Positions 27,957 to 37,300 of a stretch of 64,000 nt of DNA are shown here, piece by piece. Within the stretch, counting starts at the first letter, position 1. Each line of letters starts with the position of its first letter. Location of the stretch: the NCBI GenBank assembly GCA_963818695.1, contig CAWFTG010000003.1, positions 186,001-250,000 on the forward strand, in the 5' to 3' direction. Source of the DNA: AP-15 sp963818695 (lineage in GTDB: Bacteria > Pseudomonadota > Alphaproteobacteria > ATCC43930 > CGMCC-115725). A model generated the notes under the pieces. It worked only from the letters and a program-made list of their open reading frames with translations. It did no database searches and was not told where the DNA came from. The position numbers were made by a program, and so were the translations under genes.

Positions 27957-28321
27957 ACGATATTCCGGCAATCTCCCCTATCCGCGCCGCACTCGGCTGT
28001 CGATGCCCGCGTTGCGGCAGGGGCAGATTATTTACCGGGCTCCTGAACGTGCGCGGTGCGTGCGAGGTCTGCGGTCTTGATCTCTCCGCACAAGACGCGG
28101 GGGACGGTCCGGCCGTTTTTGTCATCTTTTTCCTGGGCTTGATCGTCGTAGCGCTCGCGGCGGCAGTCGAGATGAAGTTTTCACCGCCAATCTGGGTACA
28201 TCTCGTTCTGTGGACGCCGTTTATCATCGGCGGCGCAATCCTCATGCTGCGACCCCTGAAAGCCGGTCTGATCGCGCTGCAATATCGTCACCATCTCCTG
28301 GTCGCGCCGCCCCCGTCTTGA
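27953..28321 (+). CDS. DUF983 membrane protein with zinc-ribbon-like cysteines
   Basis: 122 residues. Two Cys pairs near the N-terminus, CPRCGRGRLF and CEVCGLDL, look like a zinc ribbon. Two membrane helices follow (VFVIFFLGLIVVALAAAVEM and VLWTPFIIGGAILMLRPLKA). DUF983 genes usually follow coxC in alphaproteobacterial oxidase operons and are presumed assembly factors, but no function is proven. The ATG at 27953 overlaps the ctaE stop; longer starts in this frame lie inside ctaE and are rejected. Confidence 0.88.
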   Translation: MNDIPAISPIRAALGCRCPRCGRGRLFTGLLNVRGACEVCGLDLSAQDAGDGPAVFVIFFLGLIVVALAAAVEMKFSPPIWVHLVLWTPFIIGGAILMLRPLKAGLIALQYRHHLLVAPPPS

Positions 28322-28361
28322 AATTCCGCTTGCGCTTCGCAGGACGAGGGTCTTTGGAGTC

Positions 28362-29087
28362 GTGCCGTCCTGGATGACAAATTTTCGGCCGCTGCTTTGG
28401 CCTACCGTGTTTTCCCTGCCGGCGCTGCTGATCTGCTTCGGGCTCGGTGCGTGGCAGGTGGAGCGGCTTTTCTGGAAGCAGGATCTGATCGCCCAAAGGC
28501 AGGCCGCGGTCGCAGCCGCGCCGGCTGCCGTGCCGAAAAGCCTCGCCGAGGCGCGCGATATGGAGTTCCGCCACGTCAGCGACGAAGGAGTCTTCCTCAA
28601 CGACAAAGAAATCTTTCTCGGCGCGACCGCGGAGGGCGGTGGACAGGGATATCAAATCCTGACGCCGCTACTGGAGCCGGGGGGCCGCGTTGTCTTCGTC
28701 AATCGCGGATATATCCCGGCCGAACTGAAGGATCCGGCGAAACGCGCCGCCGGCCAGATCGCCGGCACAATCCGCGTGCAAGGGTTGCTGCGGCTGCCGC
28801 CGGCCGGGAGGCCAAACTGGTTTCTGCCCGACAACCGCCCCGACCTGAACTACTGGTTCTGGGTTGACCTCCCGGCAATGGGCGCGGCGGACAAGCTCGA
28901 CCGGGTTGCACCCTTCTACATAGACGCCGACGCGACCCCCAACCCCGGCGGCTGGCCGAAAGGGGGCGTCACCCGCCTCACGCTGCCGAACAACCACCTG
29001 CAATATGCGATCACATGGTTTTCACTGGCGGTTGCGTTGGTCGTCATCTATGTCCTTTACCATCGCCGTAACGCGGGAGTGGCATGA
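28362..29087 (+). CDS. SURF1 family cytochrome oxidase assembly protein
   Basis: 241 residues. SURF1 helps insert heme a into subunit I. An N-terminal helix (PALLICFGLGAWQVERL) and a C-terminal helix (ITWFSLAVALVVIYVLYH) flank a soluble periplasmic domain. Typical SURF1 stretches are FLNDKEIFLGA, GYQILTPL, FVNRGYIP, and NNHLQYAITWF. The GTG at 28362 is given as start; ATG 28374 (MTNFRP) is almost as likely. Its stop overlaps the peptidase start as ATGA. Confidence 0.92.
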   Translation: MPSWMTNFRPLLWPTVFSLPALLICFGLGAWQVERLFWKQDLIAQRQAAVAAAPAAVPKSLAEARDMEFRHVSDEGVFLNDKEIFLGATAEGGGQGYQILTPLLEPGGRVVFVNRGYIPAELKDPAKRAAGQIAGTIRVQGLLRLPPAGRPNWFLPDNRPDLNYWFWVDLPAMGAADKLDRVAPFYIDADATPNPGGWPKGGVTRLTLPNNHLQYAITWFSLAVALVVIYVLYHRRNAGVA

Positions 29088-30571
29088 CCGTCTATCGTGA
29101 GCTGGAACAGCGGTTCCGACGACTGGGCGCGGTCGAGCAAGCCATTTCGGTTCTCCACTGGGATACCGCGGCAATCATGCCCAGCGGTGGAGCGGCGGCG
29201 CGCGCCGAGCAACTCGCGACCTTGCGGCTGATTGCTCATCAGCATTTGGTCGCGCCCGAGATAGAGGGATTGCTGGCCGAAGCCGAGGCCGCGGCTGATG
29301 GGCTTGGAGACTGGCAACGCGCCAATCTGCGCGAAATGCGTCGACGCTGGCAGCACGCCACAGCGGTACCGGCTGCGCTTGTCGAGGCCGAGTCACGGGC
29401 CTGCTCGGAATGCGAAGCCGTATGGCGCAGAGGCCGCTTGGACAACGACTTTGCCGCCGTGCTTCCGGGGCTCGAGGGAATTCTCCGTATCGAACGCGAA
29501 ATCGCCTCCGCCAAAGCCGGGCTACTCGGAACAAGTCCTTACGAGGCTTTGCTCGACCAATACGAGCCGGGCGCCTCGGTTGCCGAAATCGATCGTCTGT
29601 TCGGTGAGATCGCGGGTTTCTTGCCCGATTTGATCGAGGGCGCCCTGGACCGCCAGGCGGCACTGTCCTCGGCACCCGTCTGCGGCCCTTTCCCGATCGA
29701 AACGCAGCGCCGCCTCGCCATGCGGCTGATGGAACGTATCGGCTTCGACTTCGCGCATGGCAGGCTGGACATCAGCGCCCATCCGTTTTGCGGCGGGACC
29801 CCTGAAGATGTGCGGATCACGACGCGCTACAACGAGGACGATTTTGCGCGGGCCTTGATGGGGGTGCTGCACGAGACCGGGCACGCCCTCTATCAGCGAG
29901 GGCTCCCGGCCGAATGGCGGCTTCAGCCGGTCGGCCGCGCCCGCGGCATGGCAATACACGAGAGCCAATCGCTGCTGCTCGAAATGCAGGTGTGCCGCAG
30001 CCGTGCTTTTTTGACCTACGCGGCCCCGATCATCCGCGAGGCTTTTGGCGGCGACGGGCCGGAATGGGACGTCGACGCGCTGTACCGGCGTCAAATCCGG
30101 GTTCGGCGCGGTTTCATCCGGGTCGACGCCGATGAGGTGACCTATCCGACGCACGTGATCCTGCGTTACCGACTGGAACGCGCGATGCTCGACGGCGAGC
30201 TCCATCCGGTGGACCTCCCCGTCGCCTGGGCGGATGCGATGCGCGAAATACTTGGGGTCGTGCCGCACAATGACCGCGACGGCTGTCTCCAGGATATTCA
30301 CTGGTACGATGGCAATTGGGGGTATTTCCCGACCTATACACTCGGCGCGCTGATCGCGGCCCAGCTGTTCGAAGCGGCGCGCCGCGATGTCCCGGGCCTG
30401 ATGCAAGCGATTGCGGAGGGCGAATTTGCGCCGCTGCTCGGCTGGGCGCGAGAGCGAGTGCATTCCAAGGGATCGCTGTTGTCGACGGCGGAGCTGGTCG
30501 AAACCGCCACTGGGCGGCCGCTCGGGACGGCGAGCTTCGAGCGCCATCTGCGCGATCGTTATCTGAGCTAG
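29084..30571 (+). CDS. M32 family metallo-carboxypeptidase (Taq type)
   Basis: 495 residues. The zinc motif HETGH lies near residues 263-267, followed about 25 residues later by IHESQSLL, the usual third-ligand region of M32 carboxypeptidases. Other family segments are LHWDTAAIMPSGGAAARAEQ at the N-terminus, DVRITTRYNEDDF, RVDADEVTYPTHVILRY, and QDIHWYDGNWGYFPTYTLG. These cytosolic enzymes remove C-terminal residues with broad specificity. It is coupled to the SURF1 gene by a 4-bp overlap, though no link with oxidase assembly is known. Confidence 0.95.
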   Translation: MTVYRELEQRFRRLGAVEQAISVLHWDTAAIMPSGGAAARAEQLATLRLIAHQHLVAPEIEGLLAEAEAAADGLGDWQRANLREMRRRWQHATAVPAALVEAESRACSECEAVWRRGRLDNDFAAVLPGLEGILRIEREIASAKAGLLGTSPYEALLDQYEPGASVAEIDRLFGEIAGFLPDLIEGALDRQAALSSAPVCGPFPIETQRRLAMRLMERIGFDFAHGRLDISAHPFCGGTPEDVRITTRYNEDDFARALMGVLHETGHALYQRGLPAEWRLQPVGRARGMAIHESQSLLLEMQVCRSRAFLTYAAPIIREAFGGDGPEWDVDALYRRQIRVRRGFIRVDADEVTYPTHVILRYRLERAMLDGELHPVDLPVAWADAMREILGVVPHNDRDGCLQDIHWYDGNWGYFPTYTLGALIAAQLFEAARRDVPGLMQAIAEGEFAPLLGWARERVHSKGSLLSTAELVETATGRPLGTASFERHLRDRYLS

Positions 30572-30619
30572 CGAAACAACTCGGTAACAGGGGTGTTAGC
30601 GGGGGCAATGCAATAGGGT

Positions 30620-31927
30620 ATGGGGGACAACGTGCCTGAAATTGCCGTGCAAGAGGAAACTTACCGCGCCGATCGCCACACTGCTTTCCAACGGTTCGAA
30701 GCGGTGAGGCGAGAGACCAAATCGCTGACCGCCAACTTGACGGCAGAGGATCAGTCAATCCAGTCGATGCCGGATGTCAGTCCGACAAAATGGCACCTCG
30801 CGCACACCACCTGGTTTTTCGAGACATTCCTGTTGGCCCGGTTCGACCCCGAATACCGCGTGTTCGACCCCGCCTTCGGCTATCTCTTCAACTCTTATTA
30901 CGAGGCCGTCGGGCCGCGTCACCCGCGGCCCGAGCGCGGCCTCTTGTCGCGTCCGACCGTCGATATCGTCATGGCCTATCGTGATCATGTGGGTTCGGCG
31001 ATGGCTCGGCTGATCGAGCGGGTCGCCGAACCGGAATGGAGTGAGGTCGCAGCCGTGCTTGAACTCGGCATTCACCACGAGCAGCAACATCAGGAGCTGA
31101 TCCTGATGGACATCAAGCATGTTTTCTCGGTCAACCCTCTGCTGCCCGCTTATCAGGCGCCGCAGTTGCAGCTGCAGGGGGCGGTGCACCCCCTCACTTG
31201 GGTAGACTTTGCCGGCGGCCTGAAGGAGATCGGACACGCGGGATCGGGTTTCGCTTTCGACAATGAGAGCCCCCGGCACAAGGTCTGGCTCGAACCGTTT
31301 CGCCTTGCGACGCGGCCGGTGAGCTGCGGCGAATATCTCGGCTTCATTGAGGGCGCAGGTTACAGGATACCGGAATTCTGGCTGTCCGACGGGTGGGCGA
31401 CAGTTCGCGAGCAGGGGTGGGAAGCGCCGCTCTATTGGCTCCGCGAGGACGAGGAGTGGTCGGTCTTTACATTATCCGGCCGCCGCCGGCTGAACCCGGC
31501 CGAGCCGGTTTGCCACCTCAGCTTTTACGAAGCCGATGCCTTCGCCAGATGGTCAGGGAAACGATTGCCGACCGAAGCGGAATGGGAGACCGCAGCCGAA
31601 GATGTGCCTGTCTCGGGCAACTTCACCGATCGCGGCCACTTTCACCCGTGCGCGGGCGTCTTGTCGGACGCCACACCCCGGCTGCGGCAAATGTACGGCG
31701 ACGTGTGGGAATGGACGGCCAGTCCCTATACCGCTTACCCCCGCTTTCGCCCGGCCGGCGGCGCAATCGGTGAATATAACGGGAAGTTCATGTGTAACCA
31801 AATCGTGCTGCGGGGCGGGTCGTCAATCACCCCGACCGGGCACATCAGGGCCACTTATCGCAACTTTTTCCCGCCGTCGGCGCGTTGGGCCTTCGCCGGG
31901 CTGCGGCTGGCGGAGGACCTTGAATGA
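30620..31927 (+). CDS. egtB: Ergothioneine sulfoxide synthase EgtB
   Basis: 435 residues. EgtB is a non-heme iron enzyme that couples a thiol (cysteine or gamma-glutamylcysteine) to trimethylhistidine with oxygen. The N-terminal DinB-like half has SPTKWHLAHTTWFFETF and the iron motif HHEQQHQE near residues 150-157. The C-terminal half is an FGE-sulfatase domain, with CHLSFYEADAFARWSGKRLP and YGDVWEWTASPY. ATG 30620 is used. Its stop overlaps egtD by 4 bp, giving a compact ergothioneine pair. Which thiol donor is used cannot be told from sequence. Confidence 0.95.
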   Translation: MGDNVPEIAVQEETYRADRHTAFQRFEAVRRETKSLTANLTAEDQSIQSMPDVSPTKWHLAHTTWFFETFLLARFDPEYRVFDPAFGYLFNSYYEAVGPRHPRPERGLLSRPTVDIVMAYRDHVGSAMARLIERVAEPEWSEVAAVLELGIHHEQQHQELILMDIKHVFSVNPLLPAYQAPQLQLQGAVHPLTWVDFAGGLKEIGHAGSGFAFDNESPRHKVWLEPFRLATRPVSCGEYLGFIEGAGYRIPEFWLSDGWATVREQGWEAPLYWLREDEEWSVFTLSGRRRLNPAEPVCHLSFYEADAFARWSGKRLPTEAEWETAAEDVPVSGNFTDRGHFHPCAGVLSDATPRLRQMYGDVWEWTASPYTAYPRFRPAGGAIGEYNGKFMCNQIVLRGGSSITPTGHIRATYRNFFPPSARWAFAGLRLAEDLE

Positions 31928-32892
31928 AACATGGCGCGCGCTTTGCCTTCCATGACCTGGCACCCGGCGAAGAAAGCTTTCGGGATGCGGTGCTGGCGGG
32001 CCTCGCGCGCGCCCACAAGCGGATTCCGTGCAAGTTCTTTTATGACGCGCGCGGCTCGGCGTTGTTTGAGGAAATCTGCCGCCTGCCCGAATACTATCCG
32101 ACACGTACCGAGATCGCGATCCTCGAAGAGAATTCGAGCGATATCGCGGCTGAGATGGGTCCGCATTGCCGCGTCATCGAGTTTGGCAGCGGCGCCAGTC
32201 AAAAGGTTCGCATCCTGCTTCAGGCGCTCGAACAGCCTGCGGCCTATGTTCCGGTCGACATCTCGCGCGAGCACTTGCGCGATGCGGCGGTCAGTTTGGC
32301 CGAGGATTTTCCGTCGGTGCCGGTTATCGCCGTTTGCGCCGACTACACTCGCCCCTTTCCGTTGCCGTCATTGCCCGGCGCTGGAGGAAAGCGGGTCGGA
32401 TTTTTCCCTGGCTCGACGATAGGCAATTTCGAGCCCGATGCCGCCGTTGCGTTTCTCGCCAACTACGCGCACATCCTCGGGCGGGGCGGCGAAATGCTGA
32501 TCGGCGTCGATCTGAAGAAAGAGACCGACATCCTCGAGGCCGCGTATAACGACCGAGCCGGGGTGACCGCCGCGTTCAACCTCAACCTCCTCGAACGCGT
32601 CAATCGCGAGCTCGACGGCGACCTCGATATTGACCGGTTCGAGCACCTGGCGTTCTACAGCATTGCCGAAGGCCGGGTCGAAATCTATATCCGCAGCCTC
32701 GCCGACCAGACTGCCCGGATCCTGGGAAAACGCTTCCGTTTCGCCAAGGACGAACTGATCCACACCGAATATTCATACAAATATTCGGTTGATGAGTTCC
32801 GTGCCTTGGCGGCACTCGCCGGCTTTCGTCCGGTCGACACCTGGACTGACTCGGCCGAACTGTTCAGCGTTCACTATTTCCGGCTGCGGTGA
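31924..32892 (+). CDS. egtD: L-histidine N-alpha-methyltransferase EgtD
   Basis: 322 residues. EgtD transfers three methyl groups from SAM to the alpha-amine of histidine, giving hercynine. Family signatures are KRIPCKFFYDARGSALFEEI, LPEYYPTRTEIAIL, the SAM loop VIEFGSGASQKVRILL, YVPVDISREHL, GFFPGSTIGNF, and ETDILEAAYNDRAGVTAAFN. The C-terminal HTEYSYKYS region contributes to substrate binding in characterised relatives. It overlaps egtB as ATGA. No egtC or egtE is adjacent, so sulfoxide cleavage is done by an enzyme elsewhere. Confidence 0.96.
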   Translation: MKHGARFAFHDLAPGEESFRDAVLAGLARAHKRIPCKFFYDARGSALFEEICRLPEYYPTRTEIAILEENSSDIAAEMGPHCRVIEFGSGASQKVRILLQALEQPAAYVPVDISREHLRDAAVSLAEDFPSVPVIAVCADYTRPFPLPSLPGAGGKRVGFFPGSTIGNFEPDAAVAFLANYAHILGRGGEMLIGVDLKKETDILEAAYNDRAGVTAAFNLNLLERVNRELDGDLDIDRFEHLAFYSIAEGRVEIYIRSLADQTARILGKRFRFAKDELIHTEYSYKYSVDEFRALAALAGFRPVDTWTDSAELFSVHYFRLR

Positions 32893-32909
32893 AAAGGCAC
32901 GGCGCCAGC

Positions 32910-34310
32910 CTATCGCGAGAACAAGTTCCGTTTCCCGATGTGCCGCGCGACCGCCGCCAAATCGCTCGGCTCCGACGCCACGCGGCAACTCTCTTCCAGC
33001 AATATTGCGATAGCATTTCGGATCTGTTCCTCGGTGTGCGAGGCAGTCACGAAAAAGCGTAGCCGGGCGGCTCGCTCCGGCACCGCCGGGTAGAGGATCG
33101 GCTGGACGTTTACCCCTCGGTCGAACAGCGCCTGCGCGAGGCGCCCGGCGCGGATCGAGCTGCCGGTGACGATCGGCACGATCGCGGCCCCGATCGAGCC
33201 CCCAACATCGAGACCGCTCTCCCGCGCGAGCTTCAGGAACAGCGCGGCCCGGTCATTGAGCCGGCGCACCCGCTCCGGCTCGCGCTCGAGAAGTTCGAGC
33301 GCGGAGAGCGCCGCTGCGGCCGCCGCTGGGGCCATCCCGACCGAAAAGACGAAACCGGGCGCTGCGACTTTCAAATAATCCACGAGATCCTTGCTGCCGG
33401 CAATGTAGCCGCCGCACGACACGAGGCTCTTGCTGAGAGTGCCCATCCATACGTCGACCTCCCCGGGATCGACGCCGAACCGGTCGGCGCTGCCAAAACC
33501 ACGCGGCCCGAGCACACCCAGCGCGTGCGCTTCATCGACCATCAGCCAGGCCCGATTGCGGCGGGCCGCAGCGATGAAGGCCGGCAGATCGGGGACATCG
33601 CCATCCATGCTGTAGTGCCCCTCGATGACGAGGAGCGCATGCCCGCCGCGTGGGCGCGTTTCACGAAGCAAACGATCGGCGGCTTCGTGGTCGAGATGCG
33701 GAAATGGTACCCGCCGGGCCCCAGAAAGGATTGCGCCCTGAACAATGCTGTTGTGGATCAGCGCATCGTGGACGATCACGTCCTCGCGGCCGAGCAAATG
33801 TCCGATTACCGTAACGTTCGTCGAATGGCCGCCAACCAGAACAACGCAGTCCTCGGTCCCGTGGACGCGAGCAAGGGCGCGCTCCAGAGCCCGATGAACC
33901 GGGCGCTCGCCGGAAACCGGACGGCTCGCCGAGACGGAGGTCCCGTAGCGGTCGATCGCTGCCCTTGCGGCGCTCACAATATCCGGATGTCCGTTCAGAC
34001 CGATGTAGTTGTAGGATGCGAAATTGATGAAGCTTCGGCCATCGATCACCGTCTCGGCACCGGCAATTCCCTCGTGAACGCGAAAGAATGGATCGGATAT
34101 GCCGAGAAAATCCGCGGCTTCGCGGATCATCCGGATTTCTCGAAACCCTTCCAGCCTTGACACGTCCAGGCGCCCGGTGCCGTCCTCATCCGCCGAGTCG
34201 GAGCGGCGTGCGACCCGCGGCGATCGCGCCGGAGCACTCGAAGAAAGCTTCTCGATCAGGAGCGCCTTGGCCTGAGCCGACAAGCCGAACAGGTTCCGGC
34301 GCGGTTCCAT
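32910..34310 (-). CDS. Alpha-oxoamine synthase, PKS-associated
   Basis: 466 residues. This is a fold-type I PLP enzyme of the alpha-oxoamine synthase family (BioF, KBL, serine palmitoyltransferase), which condenses an acyl thioester with an amino acid and releases CO2. ASYNYIGLNGHPDI, then GGHSTNVTVIG, then MVDEAHALGVLG with Asp259, then GTLSKSLVSCGG with the Schiff-base Lys294, complete the site. An N-terminal extension of about 75 residues is unlike BioF. It starts 3 bases after the stop of the giant PKS, so the two are co-translated. Likely role: off-loading the PKS chain as an alpha-amino ketone. The amino acid used is unknown. Confidence 0.88.
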   Translation of the reverse strand: MEPRRNLFGLSAQAKALLIEKLSSSAPARSPRVARRSDSADEDGTGRLDVSRLEGFREIRMIREAADFLGISDPFFRVHEGIAGAETVIDGRSFINFASYNYIGLNGHPDIVSAARAAIDRYGTSVSASRPVSGERPVHRALERALARVHGTEDCVVLVGGHSTNVTVIGHLLGREDVIVHDALIHNSIVQGAILSGARRVPFPHLDHEAADRLLRETRPRGGHALLVIEGHYSMDGDVPDLPAFIAAARRNRAWLMVDEAHALGVLGPRGFGSADRFGVDPGEVDVWMGTLSKSLVSCGGYIAGSKDLVDYLKVAAPGFVFSVGMAPAAAAAALSALELLEREPERVRRLNDRAALFLKLARESGLDVGGSIGAAIVPIVTGSSIRAGRLAQALFDRGVNVQPILYPAVPERAARLRFFVTASHTEEQIRNAIAILLEESCRVASEPSDLAAVARHIGKRNLFSR

Positions 34311-34313
34311 CGG

Positions 34314-37300
34314 CTATTCCGCGGCCACCGATTTCGGCTCGACCGTTACGGGGGTTCTCTGTGCATCGTCCGCAGGAGAGCGCAACTCATCCATGCCCTC
34401 GTGACGCGCGACCAGGGCGATCAGTTCGCCGTCCTTCGGGCCGGTCGAGATCGCTGTGGCAAGCCGCCCCGCAATCGACGCTACGCTCGTTCCTTCGGCG
34501 AGCGAAACCAGCGGCAGATCCACCCGAACCCGGCTTTCGAGAGCGAGGCGAAGCTCGACCGCCATCAACGAGTCCATCCCCATTTCCGAAAGCGGACGAA
34601 GCGGGTCGATCCCGCTCGCCGGCAGCCGCAAAATCGTCGCCGCTTCCTCGGCAACCACGGTTTTGAGCAGGGCAAGTGCGGCGTCCGGATCGAGACTGGC
34701 GATTTGCTCGTTGAGCGACTCGTCCGAGGAGGATGCCGAACCGCTCGTGCGGGCTTCCGAAAATAGCGGGCTGGCGAGGATCGGCAGAAAACGCCGAGCT
34801 TCGCTCCAATTGGTTTCGGCGAAGGCGACAACGGGCAAACCGCTCGCAATCATCGCGGGCAGTCCGGCCAGTGCTTCGGCCGCGGAGGTCGGTTTCGCGC
34901 CGAGCCGGCGCGCGAGCGCATCACGGGTCTCCGGCCTCTCGGCCAGATAGCCGGCATCCGCGATCGGACCCCAGGCGACGGCGAGCGCCGGCCGTCCGTC
35001 AGCCCGGCGCCGCCGCGCCAAGGCTTCGAGGGCAGTATTCGCTGCCACGTAGGCGCCTTGCGCAGGTGCGCCGACCAAAGTCGTCGCCGAGGAGAACAGC
35101 AAGAACAAATCGACGGGATCGTCCCGGGTCAGGGCGTCGAGAGCCAACGCCCCGCCGAGTTTTGGCCGAAGCACCGCTTGCAGCCGCGCAATCTCAATTT
35201 CCGAGGCAAGACCGTCGTCGATCGCCGAGGCAGCGTGCACGATGCCGCGGAGCGGCGGCTGGGCCGCCCGGATCGCCTCGAGGACCCCGGCCAAGGAAGC
35301 GCGGTCGGCGACATCTCCGCAGTACACGCGGACCTCGGCGCCGGCGCCTTCGAGTTCTTCAATCCTCGCGTTGCATCCTGGGGTGGCCGACCCGCGGCGG
35401 CCGATCAGGGCGATCGAGCCGGCGCCGTGCGAGACCAGCCACCGCGCGGCCTCGAACCCGAACCCTTCGACGCCGCCGGTGACGAGATAGGTTCCATCGC
35501 GCCGCAGGGTTATCTCCGGCGGCTCGCGAAGCCGCACGCCGGCATTGGCGCGCGGTTCGAGCACGAGCTTGCCGATATGAGCCGACGACTGCATCAGTCG
35601 GATCGCGTCGTCAAGCTCGCCAAACGAGAAAATCCGATGAGCCAGCGGCCGGATAGCCCCCTCGGTGAGGGCCGCGGACACCTCGCCCAAGAGGTCACGG
35701 GCCAAGTCCGGCCGGCGTGTCGGCAGCTGGTCGATGTCGATCGCGAAATACGAGATGTTCTGGCGCAGCGGCCGCAAGTGAATGCGCCGGTTGAGGTATA
35801 GATCCCGTTTCCCAAGTTCGAGGAAGCGGCCAAATGGTCTGAGAACTTCCAGGCTGCGCTCCATTGCCTCGCCGCTCAGCGAATTGAGCACCACATCGAC
35901 GCCCTGCCCCCCGGTGATCTCGCGCACCTCATTGCAGAACCCGAGATCGCGCGAGTCGAGCACATGATCGGCGCCGGCCAGACGCAGGAATGATCGTTTC
36001 ACCTCCGATCCCGCCGTGGCGATCACAACCGCCCCGCAATGCTTGGCGTACTGGATCGCGGCAAGCCCCACGCCTCCGCCGGCGGCATGAACGAGGACGT
36101 GCTCCGCGGGTGCAAGCTTTGCCAGATGCCCCAGCGCGTATATGACGGTGACGAAGGTTACGGGAATGGTTGCGGCCGCCGCAAAGCTCATTCCCGAGGG
36201 GATTGAGGTGAGCGCATCCGCCATTGTCACAACGCGCGTGCTGAGCGAGGCGGGGGCAAACCCCATGACCCGATCGCCGACCGCCCAACCTTCCACATTC
36301 GGGCCGATCGAGCTGATGATGCCGGCGCATTCCAACCCGAAGGTGGGTCCGGTAAACCCGTCGATTAGCGCTTCTTCGGGCAGCAGCCCCATTGCCCACA
36401 TCATGTCGCGGAAATTGAGTCCCGCGGCATGCACCTCGACCTCGACTTGGCCGGGTCCGACGGGTCGTGGCGGCCCGACCTCCCATCCGAGAGAGTCGAG
36501 ACCTCCGGGATGGCGGCTGCCCAATGTCAGGACGTCGGAGGGATCGGCCAATCGCGGCGGAAGACCACCGCGCACCCGCAGCGCGTGCCGTCCTTCGGGT
36601 GTCCAGACAATTTCCTCTTCAGTGCTGCAGGCCGACATCTCGACGGCGATTTGCCGGGCGCGATCATTCGGCGCCAGGGTTGCCGGGAAATCGACGAGGC
36701 GCAGCGAGATCCGCGGCATCTCGTTGGCGAGCACGCGTGCGAAACTCCATATCGCGCTATCAACGAGACCTGGCGTTTCGCCCATCTTTGAGGACTGCTG
36801 GGCGTCAGAGGTTATGACCCAGAGCTCTGAGCGGCGCTCGGCAGCCTGGGTCGCGATTTGCGCCAATGCAACAATTTGCTGCGAGGCGAGTTCGGTCGGG
36901 TCACCGGGGCAGGATCCGTCAGCCATGAAAAGAACAGTCGTCGGCAGCGCATCGCTACCGCGATCCGGCAATTCGTCCGCCAACCCGTCTGCCTGACCAG
37001 CGAGCCTGACGCGGTGGCCAGCCTCGGCGAGGCAATGACGCACCACGGCCGCAAGCACCGCATCGCCGGCGACGATTAAGATGGAACGCGGTTCGCTAGG
37101 ATCCGCGTAAGGCGCCTTCTCGCCGGCCGGGGCCGTGCCCCAGAACACCGTGCACGGCCACGGTGTCCAGGCGCCCGATGCCGCATCGGCAGACCGGAAC
37201 CCCGCCGCAGCGAGTTCTGTGCGCCACTCGTCGGCAGAACGGAGAGGCGATCCATCGCTCGCCCGCGGCCCCGCCTGCCACCATCCCGGGCTCTGGCCAA

